Assembly: GCA_033239525.1 (NCBI GenBank)
Contig: BSYO01000023.1
Coordinates: forward strand, 10,172,385 to 10,236,384
Direction of reading: 5' to 3'
Origin: Nepenthes gracilis
Lineage: Eukaryota; Streptophyta; Magnoliopsida; Caryophyllales; Nepenthaceae
DNA: 64,000 nt
The position numbers and the translations under genes were made by a program. Shown here in pieces: positions 13,292 to 24,642 of the stretch. Within the stretch, counting starts at the first letter, position 1. Every line of letters starts with the position of its first letter. Under the pieces are notes generated by a model that worked only from the letters and a program-made list of their open reading frames with translations, ran no database searches and was not told where the DNA came from.

Positions 13292-13354
13292 ATGGAGGCT
13301 CTTGGGTTTGATTCCGCCTTGAAACTAGTTGGAGAAATCATAAATCGGATCGAG
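13292..13354 (+). other. Conserved 21-codon ATG frame ending at a GT splice-donor sequence in the LTR
   Basis: The frame reads MEALGFDS... to ...IE, and the next bases are GTTAGT, giving GAG|GTTAGT. The homologous place in the reverse LTR (61265-61327) has MEAFGSDS... to ...VE followed by GTAAGT. The two are the same length with no indel despite many substitutions. It could be the coding start of a spliced LTR transcript or simply the most conserved part of the leader. No acceptor was identified. Confidence 0.4.
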
Positions 13355-14237
13355 GTTAGTGCTCCCATATCCTTTTTATTATCTCTTTTAATATTTATTT
13401 ATTTTTTTGGGTATTTTTGTTTCGATACCCACCCAAATTATGAAAAATATGGAACCCATGACCCTAGTATAATTTATTTATTGTTTGGTACCCGATTTTT
13501 CCGCCCATTCACCCACTTTTGCCAAACCCCAAACCGTGCCCAGATGATTTTGGCACCGATATTTGGGGCTTTTACATAAATTAGGTTTAGAATATCATTA
13601 CCAACATCCTATATAAAATAATTTATCGATTAGGTATCCAATTTGGTAGTTTTAGGTGTATTTTTGCTCCGGTGAAATCCTAAAATCGCGCCCAACTCCT
13701 GTAATCCCCGTATCCATTCTAATTCAAACTCTATGTATAAATTGTCCTTAATTATGTGTTACCCATGTCCTAATTGTGTATATACATCAGTTGGGCGTTT
13801 GATTTTCCAAGAATCGACCCATATGGCGCGTTAGGAGGCCCTAATTCGACCATGTTACTATTCACCCGAGCCCTTTGATAAATTTTGCATAATTTTTGCA
13901 TGTTTAATTGTTAATTAAGTTGCATATATAATTGCATATGTTTAATTGCTTATCTCAAAAATGTATTCATTAACTAATTGTGAAGATAATCGTTAATCGG
14001 AAGTCCAAAGCCGAATTGGGTTCTCGGTGATAAGAATTTCTTATGTTATATGATTCTTATGCATAAAGGTTAAGTTGTGAGAAGACTTAAATCCTCAAGA
14101 AAAGATAATTTGTATCTATATATAAGAATTAAGTATGATATGTAAGAATACGGAGAAAATGTCACAATTTATTATATGAATGATCCATTCTCCCGTGCGA
14201 GACCCATGTGAAAGAAATTATGGTGAACCTTCCCTCA

Positions 14238-16650
14238 GTTGCAAAGAAGAGCGTTCTCAAATGCCGATGAGGTGACTTATGCTATATTGATTCTCAATTT
14301 TGGTATTTGGATATTGCTAGGTATTATTCTTCTAGTTTTAGTACTCGGAACCTATTATTGGAGTGTGAGGTCTCCTTCAGGTTACTCCCTCCCCATGTCT
14401 TGCACATATTTATATCTCATGAGTAGTTAACTCTAGTCATTGATTTGTCACCTTTGTCTATCCCCCTAGTCAAGAAATTCTACTCTAACATATACCAGAT
14501 TTATTCTAATAGATTTGAGATTTTTGTATATATACATAGTCGGGCCATCTGGATCACATATGAGGTGATTCAAAATGCTGTTATTCTTCCTTCTATACCA
14601 TCTCTTGATTATCTTTATAGTGAGGAGACGATGCCATCTATTGATAGGGCCTTCTCCTATCTGTTGCATTGTCCACACTTTTATGATAGTCATGGGATTA
14701 GGATGACCCTATTATTGAGTAATTTTTCCATCATCTACTACATTCTAAGTATAGAATCTTTTCGATGCCTCATTTGTTAACCTTGCTATTGTTTTGTGTT
14801 CTAATTCTATAAGTTTTCCTTCAAAATTGCTATAGACATATTAGTCTCATTTGTGAGTAGTTTATAGACACATATGAAGACCCTGAACTAATGACTCAGT
14901 CGTCCTACGACTACCTCATCCAGCCCTTCCTCTCCTCTCTATCTATTAGCTTCTTGTGCCTTCTATTATTCTTGGACAAACCATTAGCATAGTCACATAT
15001 ACTTAGAGTTAATCCCATGTACCCAATTGCTTCCCTCCTCTTGATGACTCTATCCCTCCTTCTATTGAGACAACATCTAGAGGTCTTTTCACTTTTCAGT
15101 GTTAGATCTATTGATTCTATTGTAGACCTCCTATGTCAAAAACAGCTCTAGATGGAGCATATGCCTTCATTACAAACATAGTTTCAAATGACTGTGTAGC
15201 AGCAAAACGAGTAGGTCTTCTCTTCTTAGGAAGATCTCCAAATGAGTGTTAGAGATCTCTAGACTAGAGTCAATGATATCTAGATTAGGATGGCCCATCT
15301 AAAGCGTAGGGCCGAGAGATAGGCTTAATGCATTTGATGGGTGATGCCTAGCAATGGGATAGAGACTCGGGTGATGATGTTGACCCTTAGGTAGCTACCC
15401 CTTACAAATTGTGCCAAAAAGAAGGAGATGTGTAGTGTTGGGGCATATGCCCAGGGGTTGTGCTGTGATAGTAGTGACATTTTTATTGATTATGCCTATG
15501 CTAAGTAATGTTCTACATTGATATTTCTATTGATTATATTTGAGTATTATTTTACATATTGACTATACTATTAGTTATGGTGATATATCATTTTCTACTA
15601 TTTTACTATTGATATGTATTTGATGCATCATGAGTATTTTTTTAATAATGTCTATTTCATAGGTAAGCAGGCATACCAAATGGTACACGTTATTAGCATA
15701 ATGTTTATTTCTCTAGTGTATTTATATTTATAATGTAACAAGTTCTAATATGTTGATAATTAGATCTTATTTTTATTTATGTCATAAAAGAAATTTCATC
15801 ATGAAATTACCAATGAGAAGATTGTTAGGTTTATTTTATTAATTTAATTCTATGATAAAATTTTATTCCAATTAACTTATATTTAAAATTTTTATTTATT
15901 AATTAGAATTATTATAATTTAAGATATGCTTATCAAAGTTGTAAAAGATTAGGTGCTCAAAAATATTCAAAACTTACAAAGGTACACTAGTGTTTGACCC
16001 AATGTTAAGTACTAGGGTGCGCACTCATGCAATCATAGATATTAACAAAATGGGATGTACACGTGCACCATTGGATCATGCACATGCACCAATAATAGAA
16101 CGGACATGGACATGTGGGGTTCGATTGTGCACATGCGTATGTTAAGAGAATGGAGGGCACATATTCTCCATTGGACTACGCGTATGTGATTATTGATATT
16201 TGAGTTGGCATTAGAACTAGTGTTTGGATAATGGAGTGGAAAATTGGGAGTTTCATATTTTTTTTTATTCTAATTTTTAGACTTATTTATAAATAGTCTC
16301 TTTTTGCTTTATCTAACCACCACCCACATGAAAAGAGAAGAAAATGTGAGCTAGGAAATTTAGAAGAAAAAAGAGAAAAACTTTTTTGTGAGTTGTAATC
16401 CAGATGATAAAGTTTTCCCATTCCTAAATTACTTAACCACTATCAAACACTTAGTCCAAACCTACGAGCCTTTAAAATTCTATGGTGACTTGGATCCTAA
16501 AATTTTAAAAGTGTTGGTTATTCTTGATGTAGGAAGCAAAGTCTAAGAAAGATCAAAAGGTGTCTCATTTTATTGTTAGGAAGTAAATTCAAAAAGTTAT
16601 TCACTAATGGTCACATGTAAGGGGTAAGTCAACTAATGAGTTAGTATATT
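14238..16650 (+). mobile_element. 3' part of a Sirevirus-like Ty1/copia element (tentative)
   Basis: The stretch at 14240-15400 has a weak, broken coding flavour, including possible coiled-coil segments near 15220-15330. It is followed at 15412 by TGCCAAAAAGAAGGAGATG. That matches the habit of Sireviruses, which repeat polypurine-tract-like GCCAAAAAGGGGGAG motifs after their envelope-like region. A second tract, CAATGAGAAGAT, precedes an LTR-like TGTTAG start at 15823. No pol domain was found here and no LTR partner is in the window, so the family call is an inference. Confidence 0.4.
15823..16650 (+). repeat. Copia-like LTR candidate with TATA box
   Basis: TGTTAGG follows a purine tract, the usual copia 3' LTR start. 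A TATAAATA box lies at 16288-16295. The stretch around 16050-16190 repeats short CATGTGCAC / GTGCACATG-like words. The right end is unclear; near 16645 TTTGTATCACATCAT distantly resembles a tRNA-Met primer site, which would instead suit a 5' LTR or a solo LTR. Confidence 0.4.
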
Positions 16651-17272
16651 TGTATCACATCATCTATAAATTAATTTTTTCATAGTGAATTTATTTTGAC
16701 TAATTTGAGAAGTTTGAAGAATTTTTCTTAAAAATTATTTTATTCTTGAGGCTTTTCTTCATCACCATATTATATATTTATTTAATTTTATATTTTTATT
16801 TATTGCATATATTAGTAACATTAGATGGGTAGGATTTATATTTTATATTTGTAATATATAAAAGCAAATATTTTTTACGTATATTAAATATTTTCATAAC
16901 TTAGACTTTCATAGTATAAAGGATTAAAACTGCAATCATCAATGACTATTATTTTTTTTTCCAAACATGTTCCTCTCTAAAAGTTAAAATAAATAAAATA
17001 AAATAGAATATGAAAGGGGGAGACAAAAGCTAAAATATTGTAATATGAAGCACCTCAATATATTAGGCTCATATTTAGGGCTCGAAAAAGGAGAGATAAA
17101 TGTCCTAATAGTATTAGATTTGACTTTCTCATCCTAAAAATATATCTACCCTCACTAAGAAAATCTAACCCTGTATATTGTCTAAGATTTTGAATTTCTT
17201 CTATGAAATAGGGTTTTTTCTTCATGTTTAATGTATGATTTTCTTGCATTTGAGCTCGGATTAGTATAAGTT
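16651..17272. other. AT-rich spacer, nothing recognised
   Basis: No reading frame, repeat pair or regulatory motif could be supported here. Confidence 0.6.
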
Positions 17273-18290
17273 TTGATGGGTTCATCTAGAAATTGGGCCA
17301 AGAATAGCAAAGCCCAATTGAAAGGGGATGGGTTCAGCCTAGCAGAAAGGCCTAAATCCCTCTATGGAGCCCAAAGAGTCCTAATACGTGGCCCACGTGG
17401 TTCCCTAAACGAACAACCAATCAGCGCGCCCTCTCACTACGGAGACGATGGCAGGCGGAGGGTGCTGGCTCAGAAAATGCTAGCCAATGGGAGAATAGGT
17501 CAACGCTGTAAACCATAGTGCATGCCGTCCTTGCATCCTCTAAACCAATCCGTGCATAGGCAATAGATCAAGTGTTGTTCATACCCAACGACGGTTTCCT
17601 TGTCTCCACAAGGTAACAACTGACGCTGCTGGCCACCGCCAGTGCACAATGGTTGACGAATTCCGACAAACTACTTGTCAGGGGTTTCGCCTCTCAAAGC
17701 CTCTCAGGAGGAGCCTACAAATACCCTCTCCTGCTAAAGGGAGATGGGAGAGCTCAATCCTAAATCCAAACGGTGACTAGAGATCAAGTATCCAATCATT
17801 CACCCAGTGTTTTAGGTTTCGAGGAGAAAGAACCAACTCTTTTCCCTCGAACAACCACCACTTCTCGGCGGAGTTAGTGAGCCACCCATAGCAATGCGAC
17901 CAACGGAGCCTAGACTTCCAAATACATCTCACTCACACTCCCCTCATCCCTGTATCTTTACATTCTCGTCACGTTTACTCCTAAGCGTGTATTTTTTCGT
18001 TCATTGCGGAATATTTTTGACTTGAATGTTCCAAACGGAGACGTTTTTCCATGGTGGGGGACCGAAAGGCTCTCTAACTGTACCACTACCGGGAACCGCT
18101 CAAGTTCTACTCTTATTTGTAATTTGTAGAGTATGTAGGTTCCAAACTGCTACAATAGCGGATCCGGTCGGTGTGCCAAATTAAACCTGATCCAGATCGA
18201 CCGCGGCGGAGAGGTGAACGCAGCGTGCCTTTAAGGCTCTCTCCCTTGTTGACGCGTTTTGTACCACTACCGAGAACCGCGGGCGCGTGA
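17273..18290 (+). other. GC-rich island, probable LTR/leader of an unidentified retroelement
   Basis: This kilobase is visibly richer in G+C than its neighbours and starts and stops abruptly. It contains a TATA-like CTACAAATACCCTCTCC near 17715 and, downstream, the UTR-like CTCAAT...CACTCACACTCCCCTCATCC. This is the order of a promoter plus transcribed leader in many plant LTRs. No second copy exists in the window, no TG...CA pair is evident, and the short frame at 17273-17518 resembles nothing I know. A first exon of a lost gene is the alternative. Confidence 0.3.
18066..18281 (+). repeat. Direct repeat pair in the GC-rich island
   Basis: AAGGCTCTCT followed by TACCACTACCGGGAACCGC occurs at 18066-18100. 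It recurs at 18231-18281 as AAGGCTCTCT, 16 additional bases, then TACCACTACCGAGAACCGC. The copies lie 165 bp apart. Confidence 0.7.
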
Positions 18291-20333
18291 TCTTAGGATG
18301 TTCTAATATCATTGTATTTTCAACCAAAACAAAATATTTTTGGAAAAAGTCTCCTCAATTGATTTATCAAATGATGTTGATAATTTTATCACCAAATATT
18401 ATTCTAGTGCATCATATTTTTAGTCCATTATGTGCATTTGTCAGTTTATTTTTTTCCTTTTCCTTTTTGTTCACTGTGCATATCCTGAGCCATCTGCTAG
18501 CAATTGGCTTACGAGTTGTCTCTTCTTTTGCATCATAGTAAAGCAGCTTAGGGTTCATTTTTTATATTTTTCATCTCACGGCTCTTGTAGAGCGCATATA
18601 TCTCACGTGGTCGACCATCAACTTTATTTTACTGTCAATCTTCTTCTTTTTGTCATTGAGGTAACTTTTCTTATCTTTTTGTCTCAACCCTCATTTACAT
18701 GCTTGTGTTTTTCATGTTAATTTTATATATGTTTACGTATTTTAAGATCTCATCAATTGAAAGTTAGATTTCTTGTATTTTTCACTTTTAATGGGTGCAT
18801 TTGTCTACAAATGTTGTCTTGAAGCCTTGCAAGTCAATGGGTTCATCATTTCTGCTATTCTATGTCCATAACTTAGGTTGGTGATTTAGTTTCATATTGT
18901 ATATTATAGAGGCCTAGAACAAAGTTTGATGGACATAAGAAAACTCAAACTGAGTCATCATTTGACTCCTCTCGATTTGTAAATTAGGACTCTGAAATTT
19001 TGTTCTTGGCCGACCTCCATAATTGTCCATTACTCATAAAAAGAGAGGTTCAAATCACCTCACATCCTTTATGAGTTAGAATCAATTTTGTAAAATCTTA
19101 ATCATCTATTTTTTGTTATTATTGATAAATTTTATTTCAATGTTTATAATAATGTTTCTAACAACTCTCACAATTTAGTTTTTATACGTAGTTGTAGAGT
19201 CATAATTTCGTGTCACCTTATATCTAATGTCTTTAACATTCCTCAACTCTAATCACTCTCATATTCTTACAATGCTTCATCTGCACTTGGCCACGATGAA
19301 ATTGCTCCATTTCTTTGGGATTGACCTAACGATAAAAGAAGTCGTCCTTTCCAAACTTTTAAATGTCTCCTAAAAGTCTTTCATTTGCCAAATCATGTGG
19401 ATCAACATTTCTTCATTGTTTTTCTCCAACATTTCTTCTCATGCATTCCTGAGGTTCAACATGACTCATACAAAAACATTAAATTATCCTTTGGATGTCT
19501 CATTAAACAACTTCTAGTTCATCTTAAAGTGAATCTTCCTAAAGAACCTCCTTTCAAACCTTCTCTTCTGATAAATGCTACGACAATGCAACAAAGCAAG
19601 TCTCACCAATGGCCCGATCACACTCAGATATCTCCTTGGACGAAGATGATTTTTCCAAAACTCATCTTCCAGAAGAACCATCACTTCCTTTCACCTCTCA
19701 TCCCACCACATGTGAACCATATATGCCAGCGCTTATCAAATAAAAAAAAAAAAAGACTAAACTTTTCTATCAACAATCTCTCTTTCAGGCATAAGTAAAT
19801 ACTCTTCTATCATAATCTAACTATAGTTGCCTTGAGCACAAATTGGATGATCTTCAACTAGCTATTCAATGACTGCTTAATTAAACCACAAATGGAGATG
19901 GAATCGGCTCTAGTGATCCGGACTAAAACTTCGGTGACAAAAGGGAGAGAAAATCTGAAATATGTTGTTTGATATCTATGTGTGCTGGTCGTTTATGGAT
20001 GTACTAATGTACTGATGGATGTCCTTTATTTGTAAATGTACTGATGTATAGATGTATTGATGGATTTAGATGCTGTCTAAATATTGTGAACTTCATTAAT
20101 GTTTTTCTTTTGACGTTGGCTTAATCTATATCTCATGTTATGAAATGATGATAATGTAACGCCCAGGTAATCTGATATTGTCAACCAGTTCTTTATTTAT
20201 GAATGTACCTCTCCTTGGGCCCAAAACAACCGCGCCATGCATGTTTATGGAATATTCGCTCACACACAAAGATGTATTGATGATTTAGATGCTTTATAAA
20301 GACGTGTCTCATTAAAGATTTTTCTTATTTATT
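18291..20333. other. Gene-free interval
   Basis: The open frames here (for example 18287-18720 and 19385-19798) match nothing I recognise and have no splice or context support. At 20000-20060 the word GATGTA(C/T)TGATG recurs several times. A related pair of about 60 bp (GATGTATTGATG...TTAGATGCT) occurs at 20063-20114 and 20271-20330, so the DNA just left of the 20334 duplication is itself locally duplicated. Confidence 0.45.
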
Positions 20334-20693
20334 TTATTTTGCCACAGAATTTCAAAGGGGTTGATTTTTGGACCTTTATTGGTGAGTATAATCCGTGACA
20401 CTGTATGCTTTTTAATTCTCAGTTAAATATTGAGAAATGAGTCACAGGTGTCAACAAAAAGGGGCCCCCCATGCCTCAAAGATTATTTCAATTCCATATT
20501 CCTCACGCGAATCCGCCAAAACTCTCCACTCAAACTGACGGAGGATATTGCAGTTCCAAATTCCGAAAACAAGTGGGCCGCGAGTTGGCTGTTTAGATCA
20601 TAGGTGTCAATCTATTTCTTGATACATTTGCCAGTGACCCATGAGTTAGGCTCTTAAGCTACTGGAGTTTATTTCACATCCAGCAAGATTTAT
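20334..20693 (+). repeat. Left half of split copy A of an unknown duplicated sequence
   Basis: The block matches 22825-23356 in order with very similar short blocks (TATTTTGCCACAGAATTTC, GAGTCACAGGTGTCAACAAA, GACGGAGGATATTGCAGTTC, CAAGTGGGCCGCGAGTTGG, CATTTGCCAGTGACCCATG) separated by segments missing from this copy. It ends CAAGATTTA where the copia LTR begins. It continues at 24643. Confidence 0.8.
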
Positions 20694-20697
20694 CTCT

Positions 20698-21030
20698 TGT
20701 TATGAAAATGATATAAAAAGAGCCGATAAACGATCCAATGTTAATCTTTTATATCCAATCAGAATTGTTTTGTCTCAAGAACCGAATGATTTACTTGTGA
20801 AACAAATTACCAAATGTCACCAAAATGACTGGCCAGAGCTTTTATAGAGGAGAGAGGACCATTCCTTAATTATCAAATGCCTCTTATCCTTTCCATCAAA
20901 GGATACGTCCCAACACTTTCTTTTTAAAATTCTCTAAATAATTAAATATATATAAACTAATAGGATTATTTAATTAATTCAATAAATCAATAATTCATAT
21001 GTCTCATCATGTTGGGACATATTTCTTTTG
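20698..21030 (-). repeat. 3' LTR of the copia element
   Basis: It runs from TGTTATG to ATATTTCTTTTGA on the + strand. On the minus strand, CCAAGTGGGACGTC just outside the LTR looks like the copia polypurine region (AAGTGGGAG...TGTT). Confidence 0.6.
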
Positions 21031-21620
21031 ACGTCCCACTTGGCCCATATGACAATAATATTTATCCTTAATTAAAATAAACTTTAAGTCTTTACAATCC
21101 ATTAATAGTTTATATGTCATAATACTATAGTCAAATAATCGACAAATGCGAGTCATGGCGGTTCCATATCATTATGCAACATAGTTCCTTCCATGTACCT
21201 GTAAATTATATGATTAAGTCTTAAATGAGAAATATCATACGGTCCAACAATAATGTCTTAGTGTGAGACTAGTCCATTATCAATCCAAATCTTTAAGTTC
21301 GGAACAATATAGAATAAACAGGATATATCAAACACATCATGTGAGATCTCAAACGCTTATCATTATATTATGGGTAAACGATAAAGACCCATCCATATCA
21401 ACTTGATCTACAAATACTTTTGGAGGTAAACCTTTAGTTAAAGGATCTGCAATCATAAGTTTGGTGCTAATATGCTCTATTGACACTTTTTGTTTCGAGA
21501 TTTAACCAAGGTATTCAATTTCCATATGCTTATCACCCTTTGAATACTTGTCGTTCTTTGAGAAGAAAATCGCGAAATTATCACAATAAATTTTCAAATG
21601 CCTAGCTATCTTTCCCAATT

Positions 21621-21803
21621 TCAAGTCTCCCGAAATAAAATTCGTAGCCATAATGCATGTATTGTGGCTTCAAAGCATGCCACAAACTCTGCTTCCATCG
21701 TGGACACAGCAATCACTGATTGCTTGGCACTTTTCCATGAAATAGCTCCTCCAGCGAAAAGAAATATATATCCAGATGTGGACTTTCTCATATCAACATC
21801 CAA
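21621..21803 (-). pseudogene. Ty1/copia RNase H fragment
   Basis: The 60-residue frame contains RKSTSGYIFLFAGGAISWKS and, further on, STMEAEFVAC. These are signature motifs of copia RNase H (KSTSGY, ISW.S, S..EAEY.A). It lacks the N-terminal catalytic segment and ends at a stop, so it is a remnant. Its position next to the 3' LTR is correct for the last domain of copia pol. Confidence 0.85.
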
Positions 21804-22066
21804 GAGGTCTCCAATATCCTATCACCTCCAAATGATCGGACTTTTATAAGTAAGTATGTAATCTTTAGTTCCTTGCAAGTATCTCATCACTTTCTTTTCT
21901 GACTTTACAGTGATCCATGATTGCTTTAGTATCGTCCAGTATACCAACCACTTATATCCGGTCTCGTGTAAGTCTGTGCATACATTAAACTTCCTACTAC
22001 GGCGGAATATCTTTCATTTGATTTCGTTCCCATTCATTTTGTGGACATTGCATTAAATCGAATTTA

Positions 22067-22830
22067 TCACCTTTCCTGACTGGAGCAATACTGGGTCGCA
22101 CAGATTCTCCATGTCCCAAATCTCTCTAAAATTTTCTTGATATATCCTTTCCGAGACAATCTTAATAATCCATGTGATCTATTTCGAAATATTTCTATTC
22201 CTATCACATAAGTTGCCTCACCCATATCTTTCATATCAAAATTTTTAGAGAGATAACCCTTAGTTTCATAAACAACCTTCACTACTTCTGAGTAATATAT
22301 CATCAACATATAGAACTAAAAATACAAACTTGCTCCCATTTGACCTTTGTATATACACATCAACGTATTTTCTAAAACCGAAGGATAAAATGGTATCATG
22401 AAACTTAAGGTACCATTGTCGTTTGTTTAAGTCCATATATTGATTTCTTTAATTTGCAAACTAAGTTCTCTTGTCCTTTGATAGAGAATCCTTCAGTTGT
22501 TTCATATAAACTTCTTCATCTAAGCTTCCATTTAGAAAAGTCCTTTACATCCATTTGGTGCAACTCTAAATTATAATTCTTAAGGAGTCCTTTTTGGGAG
22601 AAAAGGTCTTTTATAATCGATTTGTAACCTTTAGCAACAAGTGATATCGCTCACGTTTGATTTTAAATACCCATTTACAACCAATTACTGCGATTCTTTT
22701 TCAAGATCCCAAACTTCATTATGTGCCATTGATTTTGCTTTTCATAGCATCAATCCACTTAGAAGAATCATTTCTTTCTATGGCTTGTTGGAAAGAAACC
22801 GATCATCATATGTCCCTATTCATACTATTT
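22067..22830 (-). pseudogene. Ty1/copia reverse transcriptase, broken
   Basis: The frame at 22067-22309 reads through LMIYYSEV, then NFDMKDMGEATYVIGIEIF and LSRKGYIKKILERF, the C-terminal RT region of copia elements (MKDMGEA..VLGI...R, L.L.QK.YI..VL.RF). Farther up the minus strand, in other frames, are pieces such as QAIERNDSSKWIDAMKSKI near 22745-22805, the usual start of copia RT. Frameshifts and stops separate the pieces. Homology ends abruptly at about 22825, where the unknown duplicated sequence starts. Confidence 0.8.
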
Positions 22831-24098
22831 TGCCACAGAATTTCAAAGTCAATCATTGTTCAATAACGGAATAACAATGTTGATTTTTGGATTTCCTTTA
22901 TTGAATCTAGCATTACCGATTTCTATTATTCTCGAGTATAAACCGTGTCACTGTATGCTTTTAATTTCTTTTCAGTTAAATATTGAGAAATGAGTCACAG
23001 GTGTCAACAAAAAGGGCCCCCACATATGCCATGCCTCAAAGATTATTTCAATTTTACCATAATATTCACCACCTCTATGATTTTCACACTTTTATTTAAT
23101 TGCCTCTCACCTCGATATTTCAAAACAATCCGCCAAAATTTTTCACTCAAACTGACGGAGGATATTGCAGTTCCAAATTCCGAAAACAAGTGGGCCGCGA
23201 GTTGGCTGTTTTTTATTTTTATATATGATCATTTTTAGGTGTCAATCTATTTCTTGATACATTTGCCAGTGACCCATGAGTTAGGCTCTTAAGCTACTGA
23301 GTATTAGAAGGTTGATTTGATTCAAAACATACAGTTTATTTCTTTTCACATCAAGCAAGATTTAGTGAGCAGTCCACATGCTAGGTGCTTAAACTAACAT
23401 ACTTCCCGTTATTAACAGTATTGAAGATTGCTTCACTTCAAGAGATATTTTGCTAGTGGCTTACTTTTCAATAGTTTTCAATAAAGTTTAAATGACCAGG
23501 TTATGCTCTAAAATAAGAAAGAGAGGCTTATCGATTAATGCAATATCAAGATCCAAAAAGACACCAAGATGAAAGATGACTTGTTCAAGCCAATCGGAAA
23601 AATTAGTTCCATTGAATATCAAAGCGAAGAAGCGTTTGTGAAATCGGAAAATTGCTCAGAGGACACTGCTACTTCACACTCTTTGAAAGATTAAATAATG
23701 AATACTTATTAATCCGTATTTGGTGATTAAAGGTTGAAATTAAATTAATATATGGGATAACTTGATTTAATATCTATTTTCAATCACAAATAGAAGAAAA
23801 TTTCACATCAAATTGTTTAAATTGGAGATATTAAACAAACAATTATATAATAAATTATATTAATAAATAAACAATTACTTTTATATATAATATAATATAC
23901 ATTAAACAAATATATATTTATATTATATAAATATATTATATTAATTTTATTTTACGTTAAAACAAAACAAATATATAATTATTTCATTTTCATTTTAACT
24001 GTTCATCTTCTTCGATTTTCATCCGAAAATTGAAAGAAAACGGTAAACAATTTTCCAAGAATCAATACAATCAATTATTTTCATTAAGGATAAAAAGG
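22825..24098 (+). repeat. Uninterrupted copy B of the unknown duplicated sequence
   Basis: It matches copy A's left half (20334-20693) and then its right half (24643-24964) without the copia insertion. At the split point it reads CAAGATTTAGTGAGCAGTCC, where copy A has CAAGATTTA, then the copia element, then CAGTCC. Copy B is much longer, with several extra AT-rich segments. Neither copy has a convincing coding frame. Its identity is unknown. Confidence 0.75.
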
Positions 24099-24544
24099 AA
24101 TCGTTGCTACTAACCGCTTTATATCTTGAAGAACGAGAAAATAAACGAGCGAGAAATCATCTTTCATTTTTTTTTTTTTAATTATAGAAAATGAAAAGAT
24201 GAATCGGCTGCAAAGAATTTAGAGACAGCGGCGTAAAAACCGAAATGCCCTTATTGTTCTTAATAAAAATAAAGAGATGACGGCAAAGCGAGAATAGAAG
24301 ACGAAAGCGGAATTCTCGTTTTCCCTTGAAACTTGTACGGAAAATTTTTATACCACATGTAAGAAATCTTTAGTGAGATAATACTTTGATTGAGCTTTAT
24401 TACTAGATGAATTATTATTATATAAATTTCAGGATCTTTTCTTCTCCTTCTTTACTTGTGAAAACAAGTTAATTAAATGATGGCCATAAACCAAAATGTT
24501 AGTCAAAGGATATGCTGAGCAGAACAGCATGTCTTTTAGGAAAT

Positions 24545-24642
24545 TTCTAAATAATTAAATATATATAAATTAATAGGATTATTTAATTAATTCAATAAAT
24601 CAATAATTCATATGTCTCATCATGTGGGACATATTTCTAACA
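24545..24642 (-). repeat. 5' LTR of the copia element, best-preserved end
   Basis: Nearly 100 bases match 20932-21027 closely, ending TTCTAACA. Further left (24450-24540) only short matches such as TTTACTTGTGAAA and ACCAAAATG remain, so the true left boundary is not set. Confidence 0.6.

Larger units (their letters stand above)
8640..14237 (+). mobile_element. Decayed chromovirus-like Ty3/gypsy element, forward
   Basis: In order there is a 5' LTR remnant ending at 9466, a primer site at 9468-9479, about 3.5 kb of degenerate internal DNA, a chromodomain-like tail, a polypurine tract at 12929-12940, and a 3' LTR starting at 12941. The internal length is too short for full gag-pol, so large deletions have occurred. 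The 5' LTR lacks its left part. The 3' LTR stops matching the related LTR at about 14237, where Sirevirus-like sequence begins, which suggests a later insertion or deletion. No intact reading frame survives. Confidence 0.65.
12941..14237 (+). repeat. 3' LTR of the forward chromovirus-like element, truncated
   Basis: It starts TGTAATATC after the polypurine tract and aligns in order with the reverse complement of about 61750-60397. Shared blocks include AAAAATTAATTAAATATTAT, TTCGGTC, TTTGGGTTTT, an AT-trinucleotide tract, ATGGAGGCT, GACTTTTRCATAAATT, TTAAGTTGTGAGAAGACTTAA and a final TGGTRRAYCYTCC. Similarity ends near 14237, about 0.9 kb before the expected LTR end. Confidence 0.65.
20698..24642 (-). 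mobile_element. Decayed Ty1/copia element, reverse, with foreign sequence inside
   Basis: Both outer ends share AATTAAATATATATAAA, TAATAGGATTATTTAATTAA and CATATGTCTCATCATG. On the + strand the left end begins TGTTATG and the right end finishes TTCTAACA, a TGTTA/TAACA pair fitting copia LTR termini. Between them the minus strand encodes copia RNase H (21621-21803) and reverse transcriptase (22067-22830). Gag, protease and integrase are missing; their place is taken by the 22825-24098 duplicate. No target-site duplication is visible. The right LTR is poorly preserved away from its last 100 bases. Confidence 0.7.
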
